A program made the position numbers and the translations under genes. This document shows positions 35,160-44,794 of a stretch of DNA of 64,000 bases, in pieces. Under the pieces are notes generated by a model, which ran no database searches, was not told the DNA's origin, and was given only the letters and a program-made list of their open reading frames with translations. The DNA comes from Alphaproteobacteria bacterium (GTDB taxonomy: Bacteria; Pseudomonadota; Alphaproteobacteria; Thalassobaculales; Thalassobaculaceae): the NCBI GenBank assembly GCA_022822665.1, contig JAJEAR010000025.1, positions 1 through 64,000 of the forward strand, given 5' to 3'. How positions within the stretch are numbered: the stretch's first letter is position 1; the number at the start of each line of letters is the position of its first letter.

Positions 35160-36665
35160 TCACGCCCGGCGTCCGGGCCGCTGCAGCAGCAGGCACAACG
35201 GCATGCCGAGAAACGCCACGGCGACCAGGAACACGAAGTCGTTCAGGAACGCGACCGTCCGGGCCTCGTCGATCACCAGCCGCTGCAGGGTGTGCAGTGC
35301 CGGATCGATCACCGACACGGTCCCGGCCAGGGCGGTCGCCGCGAAGGCGTCGATGTGCTCGCGCATCTCGATGTAGTTGACCTGGGAGGACCGCACCAGG
35401 ATCGAGACCACCACCGATGTTCCCATGCTGGCGCCGATAGAGCGGACCAGCGCGAACAGGGCCGCCGCCTCGACCCGGAAGTCCGGCGCCAGCGTGGAGA
35501 AGGTCACCGTGGTGAGCGAGACCCACATCATCCCCATGCCGTAGCCGTTGATGACGGTGACCCAGACCACCTCCGCCAGTGAAACCTCGGCGTTCCAGCC
35601 AGTCATCCACAGGTTGCTGACACCGACACAGGCCAGCCCGGCGATGACCAGGTACTTGCCGGGGAACCGGTCCGCGAGGAACCCGGCGGTCACCATCGCC
35701 ACCATGGTCCCGACACCGCGGGCCGACACCACCCAGCCGGCCGACAGCACCGGGTAGCCCTGCACGTTCTGCAGGAACAGCGGCAGGATGAACAGGCTGG
35801 AGAACACCGCGATGCCGAATACGAAGATCAGCAGCAGGCCGATCAGGTAGTTGCGATCGGCGAAGATGGCGAGGTTGACGTACGGGGCCACGGTCGTCAG
35901 GCAGTGGGCCGTGAACAGGTAGAAGGCCAGGACCGAGATCGAGACACTGACCAGGATCTCCGTCGACTCGAACCAGCCGAGCCGCTCCCCCCGGTCAAGC
36001 GCGAGCTGCAGGAACACCACGGCGGCAATCAGCGTGACCATGCCGAACCAGTCGACCCGGCGGTCGGGAACATCCGCCTTGGGCAGGGTGGCGACAATGG
36101 CGAAGAACGCGACGATCCCGAACGGGATGTTCATGAAGAACACCGAGCGCCAGTCGTGGAACTCGGTCAGCATCGCACCGACGGTCGGACCCACCACGGG
36201 GCCGATGATCATGCCCATCGACCAGATGCTCATCGCGAGCCCGTGTTTCTCGCGCGGGTAGGTGTCGAGCATGATCGCCTGGGAGATCGGCAGCAGCGGT
36301 GCCGAGACGAACCCCTGCAGGATCCGCCATACCACCAGCTGTCCCAGGGTCTCGGCGGTGCCGCACAGCAGCGAGGTCACCGTGAAACCGAGAATGGCGG
36401 CCAGGAACACCCGGCGGCGGCCGAAACGCTGGCTCATCACGTTGGTCAGGATGGTCCCGACCGCGGTCGCCACGACGAAGGCGGTGATCACCCACGACAC
36501 CTGGTCCGGGGCCGCCGACAGGTTGCCCTGGATGCTCGGGAGCGCCACGTAGGCGGTGCTCATGTTGAGAGCGTGCAGCAGCGAGGCCGCCAGCACCGGA
36601 CCGGTGATGATGAGCCGTTCGAACGGCGTAAACGGCCCCTGGGCCGGCCTGGTGACGGTCAGCAC
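35160..36665 (-). CDS. DHA2-family (EmrB-like) drug:H+ antiporter
   Basis: A 501-aa major-facilitator protein with about 14 membrane spans. It has ALPSIQGNL-SAAPDQVSWVITAF in the first two helices and QRFGRRRVF as the motif A loop. The motif C-like GMIIGPVVGPTVGAML is in TM5, as in EmrB/QacA-type exporters. Usual partners (EmrA/HlyD adaptor, TetR or MarR regulator) are not adjacent. The substrate is unknown. Confidence 0.88.
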   Translation of the reverse strand: MLTVTRPAQGPFTPFERLIITGPVLAASLLHALNMSTAYVALPSIQGNLSAAPDQVSWVITAFVVATAVGTILTNVMSQRFGRRRVFLAAILGFTVTSLLCGTAETLGQLVVWRILQGFVSAPLLPISQAIMLDTYPREKHGLAMSIWSMGMIIGPVVGPTVGAMLTEFHDWRSVFFMNIPFGIVAFFAIVATLPKADVPDRRVDWFGMVTLIAAVVFLQLALDRGERLGWFESTEILVSVSISVLAFYLFTAHCLTTVAPYVNLAIFADRNYLIGLLLIFVFGIAVFSSLFILPLFLQNVQGYPVLSAGWVVSARGVGTMVAMVTAGFLADRFPGKYLVIAGLACVGVSNLWMTGWNAEVSLAEVVWVTVINGYGMGMMWVSLTTVTFSTLAPDFRVEAAALFALVRSIGASMGTSVVVSILVRSSQVNYIEMREHIDAFAATALAGTVSVIDPALHTLQRLVIDEARTVAFLNDFVFLVAVAFLGMPLCLLLQRPGRRA

Positions 36666-36699
36666 TGCCGGTTTCCGCTGCTTTAGGTCCGGCCGACCC

Positions 36700-37734
36700 T
36701 CAGGCCGGGGTCAACCGGTAGACCCGGGCCGCGGTATCGTGGAACAGGGCCGCCTTCTCGTCAGCGGATGCGCCGGCGGCGATGTGCTTGAAGGCGTTCC
36801 ATATCGTTGCGTAGCTGCAGCTCAGCTTGTCGACCGGGAAGTTCGACTCGAACATGCAGCGGTCCACCCCGAACACCTCGATGGCGTAGTCGTAGTAGTG
36901 GCGGGTTGCCGCCGCCAGTTCCGCGCCGGTCGGAGGCGTGGCCCGCCGTTCCCAGCCGAAGCCGTTGACGTCCATGTTGATGCCGCCGAGCTTGGCGACG
37001 ACGTTGCCGCATCCGGCCAGTTCCCGGACCATCGGCTTCCAGGTTTCGAACACCTCACGCTCGTGCCCGGCATACGGGCCGGCCCCGATCGGCCCTCCGA
37101 AATGATCGAGGATGATCGTGGTGTCCGGAAACGCCCGCGCGAGGCTGGTGACCTCCGGGATTTGCGGGTGATAGCACCAGGCCTCGAAGCTCAGTCTCCG
37201 GGGACCGAGTTCGGCAAATCCGCGCCGGAAGGTCTCGTCGAGCAGCAGCCCCTGCGGCGGATCGGTCCGATGGTTGCGGATCTCCGGAGAGGGGTCCCAG
37301 GCAACCGCCCGGCGGATGCCGCGGAACCTGCCGCCGCCGGCAACGAGATGGGCGTCGAGCACTTCTCCGGCGCGTGCGCCGATCCGCAGGTCGACCGTGC
37401 CCACGATCCCGGCGGCTATCCTTGTCGGTCCGTACAGACCCGCAGCACTCATGGCGGCAATGCCGTTGACGAACTCTGTCTCGCCGACCGGTCGCAGGTG
37501 CTCGGGTCCGTCGTTGCGGAACATGGCGCCGCACTCGATGAAGACCGTGGAGACGATGGAGTGCCCGCTTCCGGTGTCGGCGAGGATCTCGTCGAGCAGG
37601 TAGCGCGGCTGGATCTGGTGCGCCGTTGCCCGGTCCCAGAGATGGTGATGGGGATCGCAGATCGGCAGGTCGGGCTCGAGGATCTCCTCCTCGATTCCCG
37701 CCAACCACTCCCGGTTCGACGAATGTGCGACCAT
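36700..37734 (-). CDS. Amidohydrolase-2 family metal-dependent hydrolase
   Basis: A 344-aa TIM-barrel hydrolase. The N-terminal metal motif is DPHHHLWD, ILDHFGG supplies a later His, and MFESNFPVDK the terminal Asp region. This is the set seen in lactonases and ACMSD-like decarboxylases of the amidohydrolase_2 group. It lies 36 bases downstream of a CoA-transferase gene on the same strand, suggesting a shared catabolic operon. The substrate cannot be assigned. Confidence 0.8.
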   Translation of the reverse strand: MVAHSSNREWLAGIEEEILEPDLPICDPHHHLWDRATAHQIQPRYLLDEILADTGSGHSIVSTVFIECGAMFRNDGPEHLRPVGETEFVNGIAAMSAAGLYGPTRIAAGIVGTVDLRIGARAGEVLDAHLVAGGGRFRGIRRAVAWDPSPEIRNHRTDPPQGLLLDETFRRGFAELGPRRLSFEAWCYHPQIPEVTSLARAFPDTTIILDHFGGPIGAGPYAGHEREVFETWKPMVRELAGCGNVVAKLGGINMDVNGFGWERRATPPTGAELAAATRHYYDYAIEVFGVDRCMFESNFPVDKLSCSYATIWNAFKHIAAGASADEKAALFHDTAARVYRLTPA

Positions 37735-37770
37735 TACTGTCTCCGCGTTACTGTCCCCAGGGCCACCCGG

Positions 37771-38955
37771 TCATACCACGCGGCCATCCCTGAGCCGCGC
37801 GATGGCGGCCGGATCGTGGCCGAGCTCGGTCAGGATCTCGTCTGTGTGCTCGCCGAGCGTCGCCGCGCGGCTGCGGATTGTTCCCGGCGTTTCGGACAGC
37901 CTGACCGGCGTCGTGGTGACCGGAACCGGCTGATCGAGGCCCGGAAAGGCCATGTCGTGGAGGAAGTCCATCGCCCGGACGTGCGGGTCCTCCAGCACCT
38001 GTGCCGGTTCCAGCACCGGACCGCAGGGGATCCTCGCCTCGTCGAGCGCCGCGAGCACCTCGGCAGTGGTCTGGTCCCGGCACCATTCGGCCATCCGCAC
38101 GCTCAGGACTTCACCGTTGTCGCCGCGGGCCTGGTCATCGGCGAAGCGCGGATCGTTCAGCCAGTGGTCCTCTCCCATCAGCCGGGCCCAGCGCTCGAAC
38201 AGCGGCTGGCCGACCACCTGCACCATCACCGCGCCGTCGCGGGTGCGGAACAGGTCGCTCGGACCGGAGACGTAGCCCCGGTTGCCGTAGGACGGACGGC
38301 CGATGCCGGTGACAGCTTCCTCGGCCAGACACGCAATGTTGAAGGCCATCACGGTACGGGTGAGCGCGGCCTCGACAAGCTGGCCCCTGCCGGTGCGGGT
38401 GCGTTCGAGCAGTGCGGACATGACACCGAAGGCCGCAAGCGTGGCGGTTCCGAAGTCGGCGAAGGGGACGAACGACTTCATCGGGTCGCCCGGGTGGCCT
38501 CCCATGGCAGTGGCGCCGGCCAGCGCCTGGGCAACTCCGTCGAACCCGACCCGGTCGCTGTACGGTCCGCCCCGGCCGTAGGCGGTGACCGTGGCCAGGA
38601 TGATGTCGGGCCTGATCGCCTTCAGGCTTTCGTAGTCGATCCCCATGGCCTCCAGTGTCGGTTGCGGCAGGTTGGCGATCACCACGTCCGCGGTTGCAAC
38701 CAGCGAGCGGACGATCTCGCGGCCCTCCGGCTTCATCGGGTTCAGGGTCAGCGACCGCTTGTTGCGGTTGAGCGCGAGGAACATCGGGCCCTCGCCAGTC
38801 CCGGTGATCGGGACCAGGTAGCGATCCTCGCTGCCCGACAGTTTCTCGATGCGGATGACATCGGCCCCCATGTCGCCGAGCAGCATGCCGCAGAACGGCC
38901 CGGCGATGTAGCGCCCGAAGTCGAGCACGCGCACACCCTCGAGTACTCCGGCCAT
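37771..38955 (-). CDS. CaiB/BaiF family (class III) CoA-transferase
   Basis: A 394-aa CoA-transferase with LEGVRVLDFGRYIAGPF at the N-terminus and the acyl-accepting Asp167 in PFADFGT. NRNKRSLTLN and VTAYGRGGPY are further family signatures. The class moves CoA between organic acids without a free anhydride intermediate pool. Its partner acid is unknown. It likely forms a unit with the amidohydrolase gene that follows. Confidence 0.9.
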   Translation of the reverse strand: MAGVLEGVRVLDFGRYIAGPFCGMLLGDMGADVIRIEKLSGSEDRYLVPITGTGEGPMFLALNRNKRSLTLNPMKPEGREIVRSLVATADVVIANLPQPTLEAMGIDYESLKAIRPDIILATVTAYGRGGPYSDRVGFDGVAQALAGATAMGGHPGDPMKSFVPFADFGTATLAAFGVMSALLERTRTGRGQLVEAALTRTVMAFNIACLAEEAVTGIGRPSYGNRGYVSGPSDLFRTRDGAVMVQVVGQPLFERWARLMGEDHWLNDPRFADDQARGDNGEVLSVRMAEWCRDQTTAEVLAALDEARIPCGPVLEPAQVLEDPHVRAMDFLHDMAFPGLDQPVPVTTTPVRLSETPGTIRSRAATLGEHTDEILTELGHDPAAIARLRDGRVV

Positions 38956-39042
38956 GGTCCTCCCCCTGGTGCAGTCGGCGCCGGCCGCAGGGTAGCCGAT
39001 CGGCCCCTGGCATTGAATTGTCCGCGCGCAGGCACATGCGGT

Positions 39043-39891
39043 TTATCGCGTGGCGGATCGGGACACCACCGCCCGGAACCAGTCGAGCACCAGCCGGTGC
39101 CAGCCCCGCGGGATCTCGTGACCGCCCGGATGCAGCGCCAGCTGCAGGTTCCCGGCACGGCACGCATCCCAGCGCCGCAGCCAGAAGCGATCGGCGGTTC
39201 CGGCCACGAGACCGCGGGCCGGCGTGCAGCCGTTGGCGCGGCGCAGGGTCTCCAGGCCGGCGAACACATCGCCCTGGCGGAGCATGCCGTTCCTGATCGA
39301 ACGCCCCTCGATCGGTACCGTGCGGTCGCGCCAGCCGTGGGTGTGCAGCAGCGAGACCGGCCCGGCGCATTCGCGCGGCGGCGGGCGCCAGAAGGCCCCC
39401 GCGACGGGGGCGTGGGCGGCAAACATCCGTGGCGCCGCACAGGCCACGGTCCACACCAGCGAGCCGCCCAGAGAGAACCCGGAAAGCAGCGACTGACGGC
39501 GGTCGACGCCGAACCTGCGTTCGGCATCACGCATGACAGCCTCGACGAACGCCACCTCGTCACGCCTGCCGTGCCGCTGCGTTGCGCGCGGAAGGACGTG
39601 CCAGGTCCTGCCTTCCCGCCCGGCCCGGCGCATCCCGTCGGGCGCGATGACGGCGAGCCCGGCCCGCAGGAACGGGCCGGTCAGACCCGCGTTGCCGATC
39701 ACCGAGTGACCGCTCGCACCGTATCCGTGGGCGAAAACCACCGCCCGCACCGGGGAGGAGTGTTGTGCCGGCATGCGGATATAGTATCCGCCACCCGTGA
39801 CCTCGCAGCGCGATCCGGTGCCCGGGCAGGCGACAGCCGTCCCGGCCGCCAGCAGGAGAAGCAAGAGGCCCAGTACCGGGGCGTGCACCAT
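39043..39891 (-). CDS. Exported LpqC/PHB-depolymerase-like esterase
   Basis: A 282-aa alpha/beta hydrolase with an export signal (MVHAPVLGLLLLLLAAGTAVAC). Cys22 could be a weak lipoprotein site. The nucleophile elbow is GFSLGG (Ser140) and the oxyanion region is FAHGYGASG. The C-terminal GGHEIP-GW holds the catalytic His. Related proteins are feruloyl or acetylxylan esterases and short-chain PHB depolymerases. Its ATG follows the stop of the ketopantoate-reductase-like gene after one base (TGACATG), implying co-translation. Confidence 0.8.
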   Translation of the reverse strand: MVHAPVLGLLLLLLAAGTAVACPGTGSRCEVTGGGYYIRMPAQHSSPVRAVVFAHGYGASGHSVIGNAGLTGPFLRAGLAVIAPDGMRRAGREGRTWHVLPRATQRHGRRDEVAFVEAVMRDAERRFGVDRRQSLLSGFSLGGSLVWTVACAAPRMFAAHAPVAGAFWRPPPRECAGPVSLLHTHGWRDRTVPIEGRSIRNGMLRQGDVFAGLETLRRANGCTPARGLVAGTADRFWLRRWDACRAGNLQLALHPGGHEIPRGWHRLVLDWFRAVVSRSATR

Positions 39892-39892
39892 G

Positions 39893-40816
39893 TCAGGCGG
39901 CGAACCCGGCCTCCTTGCCGCGGACCAGGTCCGACACCGTCCGGTTGACCGGCGCGTCCATCCCCACCTTCGCCGCCTCCACCGGCACCGCGCCGTTGAT
40001 GGCGTTGATTTCCGAACGCCGGCCGGCCAGGTGATCGAGCAGCATCGACGGGCGCGCGTCCGGCATCCGGGCGCCGAAGTCGCGGACATAGGCGTCGACT
40101 TCCCCGAAGCCGAGAGCGATCCCCGCCGCGCGCGCAACCGCGTCCGCCTCCCGCGCGCAACCGAGCGCGGTCGACCAGGCGGACGGGTCGGCCTGGACCT
40201 GGCCGATGGTCAGGTTCATCAGTGCGCAGGGGCCGCTGTAGGTCACGTTGCAGATGAACTTCTCCCAGATCATCTGGTGGATGTCGGGATAGCCCTTCGC
40301 GGTGAAACCGGCACCATTCCAGGCGTCGACCACGCGTTCGAGACGCTCCGACATTCCGCCTTGCATCTCGCCGATGCGGACCAGCTGCATGCCGTTGTGA
40401 TGGGCGTGGCCCGGCGCCTTCATCGACGCCCCGAAGCCGCCGACCACCCCGATCATGACCTTGTCGGTATCGATCGCCTCGGCGATCCGGTCGGCGGCGC
40501 CAAGTCCGTTCTGGATGGTCAGGATGACACTGTCGTCCCCGGCGATTTCGGCTGCTGACCGGGCTGCGGACGCTACGCCGTCGGCCTTGGTCGCAACGAT
40601 CACGAGATCGCATTCCCCGGCATCCGCGGCACTGGTGGTGGCGTTCAGCCGGACCGTCCGGTCACCGCTCGCGCCCTCGAGCCGCAGCCCGGCGCGGTTG
40701 ATCGCATCGACGTGTTCCGCCCAGGTATCGATGGCCCAGACCTCGTTGCCGGCATCCGCCAGCAGCGCTGCGTACACCGAACCCATCGCACCGCATCCGA
40801 TGATGCCGATCTTCAT
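39893..40816 (-). CDS. panE: Ketopantoate reductase (2-dehydropantoate 2-reductase) family
   Basis: A 307-aa NADPH-dependent reductase: dinucleotide motif GCGAMGS at 7-13, catalytic-region WEKFICNVTYSG, and the helical C-domain. PanE makes pantoate for CoA synthesis, but many catabolic paralogues exist and this one sits beside an exported esterase, so pantothenate synthesis is not certain. GGAGGAG upstream fixes the ATG at 40816. Confidence 0.75.
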   Translation of the reverse strand: MKIGIIGCGAMGSVYAALLADAGNEVWAIDTWAEHVDAINRAGLRLEGASGDRTVRLNATTSAADAGECDLVIVATKADGVASAARSAAEIAGDDSVILTIQNGLGAADRIAEAIDTDKVMIGVVGGFGASMKAPGHAHHNGMQLVRIGEMQGGMSERLERVVDAWNGAGFTAKGYPDIHQMIWEKFICNVTYSGPCALMNLTIGQVQADPSAWSTALGCAREADAVARAAGIALGFGEVDAYVRDFGARMPDARPSMLLDHLAGRRSEINAINGAVPVEAAKVGMDAPVNRTVSDLVRGKEAGFAA

Positions 40817-40909
40817 TCCCGTACTCCTCCGGTTGTCGCGGTCTTGTCTGGCCCGACCGACTGCGGGCACTATGGCACATCCGTTCCGAGACACGAGGCG
40901 TGACGTGAC

Positions 40910-41752
40910 ATGACTGCCCGGTCAACGATTGCAGACCTGATCGAGGATCGCTACGGCGTTTCGACCGCCGACGGCCGCGACCTGCCGGCCGAGGGTGAAC
41001 TCGCCGGCATTCTTGCCCATCGCACGCACCGGCGCTTCAGTCCGGAACCGGTGCCGGACAGCCTGCTGCGCGTCCTGCTCGCCGCCGCTTTTTCGGCGCC
41101 CGCGAAGTCAGACCTGCAGCAGTCCGCGGTGGTCGTGGTGCGCGACCCGGACAAGCGGGCGGCGATCGCCGAACTGATGCCGAACATGGAGTGGATCGGA
41201 ACCTGCCCGGTGTTCATGGTGTTCCTCGGCGACAGCAGGCGTATCCGCCGGATCTGCGGGATGCGCGGCAAGCCGTTCGCCAATGACCACCTCGACGCGT
41301 TCCTGAATGCGGCGGTCGACTGCGGCCTGGTGTTGATGAACTACATCCGGGCGGCCGAGGCCGTCGGACTCGGCTGCTGCCCGATCAGCGTGGTGCGCAA
41401 CCACATCGATGCGATCTCGCAGCTGCTGGAACTGCCCGATCACGTCTTTCCCGTCGCCGGAATGTGCACTGGCTATCCCGCGGGTCCCGGCTACATCAGC
41501 CTGCGGCTGCCCGCCTCGGTGACGGTGCACGAGGACAGCTATCGCGACGAGACCCTTGCGGGCGAGATCGACGCCTATGACCGGCGCCGGGACGCCCGCT
41601 ACAGCATTCCGCGGGAAAAGCAGCGCCATGCCGACACCTGGGGCGTCGCCGACTTCTACGGATGGTCGGAGGACAAGGCCCGCCAGGTCTCGGTCACCGA
41701 GCGCGAGCAGCTGGCGGGGCACCTCAGGCGCAAGGGGTTCCGCCTCGACTGA
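40910..41752 (+). CDS. Nitroreductase-family flavoprotein
   Basis: A 280-aa FMN enzyme. HRTHRRFSPEPVPD binds the FMN phosphate and FSAPAKSDLQQ the ring. VGLGCCPISVVRN and FPVAGMCTGYPA occupy the usual second FMN site, as in NfsA/NfrA-type flavin reductases. The physiological substrate is unknown. It is followed 20 bases later by an esterase gene. Confidence 0.82.
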   Translation: MTARSTIADLIEDRYGVSTADGRDLPAEGELAGILAHRTHRRFSPEPVPDSLLRVLLAAAFSAPAKSDLQQSAVVVVRDPDKRAAIAELMPNMEWIGTCPVFMVFLGDSRRIRRICGMRGKPFANDHLDAFLNAAVDCGLVLMNYIRAAEAVGLGCCPISVVRNHIDAISQLLELPDHVFPVAGMCTGYPAGPGYISLRLPASVTVHEDSYRDETLAGEIDAYDRRRDARYSIPREKQRHADTWGVADFYGWSEDKARQVSVTEREQLAGHLRRKGFRLD

Positions 41753-41772
41753 ACCGGCGCCGGAGACACGAC

Positions 41773-42432
41773 ATGATGGAGCTTGACGGCCCGCGCCAGC
41801 CGCCGGCAGACGGTGGACCGGCCCGGGCGCTGGTGGTGCTGCTGCACGGCTACGGTGCCGACGGCAACGACCTGATCGGACTTGCTCCCTACTGGTCCCG
41901 CGACCTGCCGCACGTCGAGTTCGTCTCGCCGCACGCACCGTTTCCCTGCGAAATGGCGCCGTTCGGGCGCCAGTGGTTCAGTCTTGCAGACCGCAGCCCG
42001 CAGCCGGTGCTGGCCGGCACCCGGCTGGCAGCACAGCTGATCGACGGGTTCCTCGACGACGAGATGGCGCGAACCGGGCTTGCCCCCGGGGCGCTCGCCC
42101 TGGTCGGCTTCAGCCAGGGAACGATGATGTCGCTGTTCGTCGGGCCGCGACGGGCCGAGCCGATCGCGGGCATCCTCGGGTTTTCCGGGCGGCTGATCGC
42201 ACCGGAACTGCTGCCCGGGGAACTGCGCACCCGCTGCCCGGTCTCGCTGGTGCACGGCGATTCGGACGAGATGGTCCCCGCCTCGGAACTGGCGGCGGCG
42301 GTGACCGGACTCGAGGCCGCGGGTTTCGAGGTCAGCTCCCGGATGTGCCGCGGACTCGGCCACTCCATCGACGAGACCGGCCTGCGTGACGGGCTCGCTT
42401 TCCTCCGTCGCGTACTGCCCGGCCCCGGGTGA
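41773..42432 (+). CDS. Carboxylesterase / phospholipase-like alpha/beta hydrolase
   Basis: A 219-aa cytoplasmic esterase of the phospholipase/carboxylesterase family. The oxyanion loop is LLHGYGADGND, the nucleophile is Ser114 (GFSQG), Asp165 is in HGDSDEMVP and His197 in GLGHSID. All triad members are present. It acts on short acyl esters or lysophospholipids. Confidence 0.87.
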   Translation: MMELDGPRQPPADGGPARALVVLLHGYGADGNDLIGLAPYWSRDLPHVEFVSPHAPFPCEMAPFGRQWFSLADRSPQPVLAGTRLAAQLIDGFLDDEMARTGLAPGALALVGFSQGTMMSLFVGPRRAEPIAGILGFSGRLIAPELLPGELRTRCPVSLVHGDSDEMVPASELAAAVTGLEAAGFEVSSRMCRGLGHSIDETGLRDGLAFLRRVLPGPG

Positions 42433-42493
42433 CCCCCGGCCGTCACGCCGGTGTCACCGGAAGGCCTGTATTGTAATCCCGTCAAAAGCTTGC

Positions 42494-42523
42494 TTGACTG
42501 CGGCCCGGTCCAACGGGCTATCC
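42494..42523 (+). promoter_or_regulatory. Candidate promoter of the HNH gene
   Basis: TTGACT at 42494-42499 and CTATCC at 42518-42523 are separated by 18 bases, the spacing and style of alphaproteobacterial housekeeping promoters. The start of the HNH gene is about 20 bases after the -10. Confidence 0.4.
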
Positions 42524-42541
42524 GAAACAGGGAGCACGGTC

Positions 42542-43123
42542 GTGTCCTCGATACCGGACAATGCGCCGGCACTGGTCCTGAACGCGGATTACCGGCCGCT
42601 CAGCTACTTCCCGCTGTCGGTATGGAATTGGCAGGATGCGATCAGGGCGGTGTTCCGCAGCCGCGTCCACACGCTGTCGCTGTATGACCGCAAGGTGCAT
42701 TCACCGAGCTGCGAAATGTGGCTGCCGAGCGTGATCGCGCTGAAGGACTACGTCAGCCTGTCACGGCGTCCGGCCTTCACCCGGTTCAACGTGTTCCTGC
42801 GTGACGTGTTCTGCTGCCAGTACTGCAGGGTGCGGTTCCCGGCACAGGACCTTACCTTCGATCATGTCATCCCTCGCTCGCGCGGCGGACGCACGAGCTG
42901 GGAAAACGTGGTCACCGCCTGTTCCCGGTGCAACCTGCACAAGGGCAACCGCGTGCTGAGCGAGGTCGGGCTGCAGCTGATGCGCACGCCCTACATGCCG
43001 ACCAGTTTCGAGCTGCAGGAAAACGGCCGGGCGTTCCCGCCCAACTACCTGCACGAGAGCTGGCGGGACTTCCTGTACTGGGACAGCGAACTCGAGGACG
43101 AACCCCGGACCCCGATGGCGTAG
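42542..43123 (+). CDS. HNH endonuclease family protein
   Basis: A 193-aa protein with a zinc-braced HNH nuclease core: CQYC at 92-95, Asp107-His108 in FDHVIPRSRGG, Asn122 and CSRC at 127-130, followed by HKGNR. The N-terminal 80 residues (VLNADYRPLSYFPLSVWNW) are conserved in a widespread group of proteobacterial HNH proteins whose role is unknown. I choose a GTG start at 42542 with GGAG upstream, because family similarity begins there. It is convergent with coq7, with only 5 bases between them. Confidence 0.85.
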   Translation: MSSIPDNAPALVLNADYRPLSYFPLSVWNWQDAIRAVFRSRVHTLSLYDRKVHSPSCEMWLPSVIALKDYVSLSRRPAFTRFNVFLRDVFCCQYCRVRFPAQDLTFDHVIPRSRGGRTSWENVVTACSRCNLHKGNRVLSEVGLQLMRTPYMPTSFELQENGRAFPPNYLHESWRDFLYWDSELEDEPRTPMA

Positions 43124-43128
43124 GCGGC

Positions 43129-43653
43129 TCAGAACCGCTCCGAGAGCCAGATCGCCGCGCGGCTTCCGGCCCGGATGGCCCGGCTCAGCACCGGGTAGCC
43201 GACCGCCCTCTCGCCACCGAGGTCGCGTGCCTGGTCCCGGTGTTCGCGTTCCTCGGCCCTGAACTGCTCGATGGCAAGCCCAAGCTCCTCCTCGTGCCTG
43301 TCGAGTTCGGCACTCTGGGCGGCGTAGTGGGCGTCGATCACCTCTTCGACCGCGATGGTACACGCCATGGCCGCCCTGCGCCCCAACAACGCGGTTCCGG
43401 CTCCGAGCGCGAACCCGGCGACCTTCCAGACCGGGTGCAGCACCGTCGGCCTGACGCGGCGCTCCACGATCATCCGTTCGAAGGTCTCGAGGTGGCGTTC
43501 CTCCTGCGCCTTCATCTCGCGCAGAACCGGGGCGACTGCCGAGCGGCCGAGCACGGCAAGCTGCCCGGCATAGATCCGCTGGGCGCCGAACTCGCCGGCA
43601 TGATTGACCCGGATCATCCGCTGGGTCCGTTCGGACGGGCGAGAAGCCGTCAT
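43129..43653 (-). CDS. coq7: Demethoxyubiquinone hydroxylase
   Basis: A 174-aa di-iron monooxygenase of ubiquinone synthesis. The ligand set is visible: Glu21 (HAGEFGA), Glu51-x2-His54 (EERH), Glu103/104 (VEEVIDAHY) and Glu135-x2-His138 (EREH). It adds the C6 hydroxyl to demethoxyubiquinone. The start overlaps dsbB by ATGA, and it is the last gene of the yqaA-dsbB-coq7 operon. It fits with the polyprenyl synthase at 9 kb. Confidence 0.93.
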   Translation of the reverse strand: MTASRPSERTQRMIRVNHAGEFGAQRIYAGQLAVLGRSAVAPVLREMKAQEERHLETFERMIVERRVRPTVLHPVWKVAGFALGAGTALLGRRAAMACTIAVEEVIDAHYAAQSAELDRHEEELGLAIEQFRAEEREHRDQARDLGGERAVGYPVLSRAIRAGSRAAIWLSERF

Positions 43654-44150
43654 CGGTCCGCCCTTGCGAACAGGCGCACCGCCACCGCGACGAGACCGAG
43701 GGAGATCAGCATGTTGTACCCTGCCATCGAGATGCCGAACAGCGACCAGGCCACCTCGTCGCACCGGACCACGGTCGTACGCTTGAGCATTTCCTCCAGC
43801 CACTCCTTCGATGTCGCGGCCCTGACCGGTTCGGCGGCACAGCTCGCGGGGCCCTGCCAGAGGTCGTGCTCGAGCCCGATATGATAGCCGGCGACGGCCG
43901 CCCCGGACGCGAGCACCACCACGGCCGCGACCGCGGCCAAACCCGCAATCGCGGGACTGCGGTCGCAGGCAATGACTGCGACCGCGGCCAGCGCGACCAC
44001 CACGCCATGCGCAACCCGCTGATCAATGCACAGCGGACACGGCGCAAGTCCTCCCAGGTACTGGAAGCCGAGCGCGCCGGCAAGCAGCAGCCCGGAGCCC
44101 AGGAACAGCAGCGCGGCGGGGCGACGGATCGACAGGGCCATGGCCGCCAT
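43650..44150 (-). CDS. dsbB: DsbB-type disulfide oxidoreductase
   Basis: A 166-aa four-span membrane protein with redox pairs CPLC (Cys38, Cys41) and Cys104/Cys130 in the second periplasmic loop. It reoxidises DsbA and passes electrons to ubiquinone. That suits its overlap with coq7 downstream and yqaA upstream. Confidence 0.9.
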   Translation of the reverse strand: MAAMALSIRRPAALLFLGSGLLLAGALGFQYLGGLAPCPLCIDQRVAHGVVVALAAVAVIACDRSPAIAGLAAVAAVVVLASGAAVAGYHIGLEHDLWQGPASCAAEPVRAATSKEWLEEMLKRTTVVRCDEVAWSLFGISMAGYNMLISLGLVAVAVRLFARADR

Positions 44151-44731
44151 CACAGCATGGACCCTGCCAGAAGGAAACCGCCGACGAGCGCGGCAAGGAC
44201 CAGGATCATCGCGAGTCCGAAATAGCGTTCGAGCAGGCTGCGGATCGCCGGGCCGAACCACCACAGCAGGCCAGCGAGCGCGTAGAACCGCATGCCGCGC
44301 GACAGCAGCGACGCGACCACGAACACCACCGGGTCGAGCCCGACCACGCCGCTCGCGATGGTGATCACCTTGTAGGGAAACGGCGTGATGCCGGCCGCGA
44401 ACACGATCCACGCCCCCCAGGCGGCGTAACGAGCGGCGAACTCGTCGAACCGGCCGCTGTAAGCGTAGAACTCGAGAACCGGTCGCCCGACGGTCTCGAG
44501 GAAAGCAAAGCCGATGAAGTAGCCGGCGCATCCTCCCGCGACCGACGCCAGCGTGCACACGAGTGCGTGCCCGAGCCACCGGTCCCTTTCTGCCAGGACC
44601 ATCGGCACCAGCATCACGTCCGGCGGAACGGGGAAGACCGAGCTTTCGACGAACGCGACAAGCGCCAGCCACCGGCGGGCGTGCCGGTGGGCGGCGGCAG
44701 CGAGAGTCCTGTGGTAGAGTGCCTTCAGCAT
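44150..44731 (-). CDS. YqaA/DedA-like VTT membrane protein
   Basis: A 193-aa inner-membrane protein. ESSVFPVPPDVMLVPM and GITPFPYKVITIASG are YqaA/VTT-domain signatures, the latter equivalent to the F/Y-x-R motif region of DedA proteins. Its role in membrane lipid handling is inferred from family. The stop and the dsbB start share one base (TGATG). Confidence 0.85.
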   Translation of the reverse strand: MLKALYHRTLAAAAHRHARRWLALVAFVESSVFPVPPDVMLVPMVLAERDRWLGHALVCTLASVAGGCAGYFIGFAFLETVGRPVLEFYAYSGRFDEFAARYAAWGAWIVFAAGITPFPYKVITIASGVVGLDPVVFVVASLLSRGMRFYALAGLLWWFGPAIRSLLERYFGLAMILVLAALVGGFLLAGSML

Positions 44732-44794
44732 GGCCTGTCCCCGGGGCCGCTCGGCAGCGCGAGACCCGCCTCCGGACCGGTCATCGACCGGTCA

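Noticed and set aside
36556..39948. 1130-codon plus frame across the amidohydrolase and CoA-transferase
   Set aside because: A shadow of two genes with visible metal-binding and Asp167 active sites on the minus strand.
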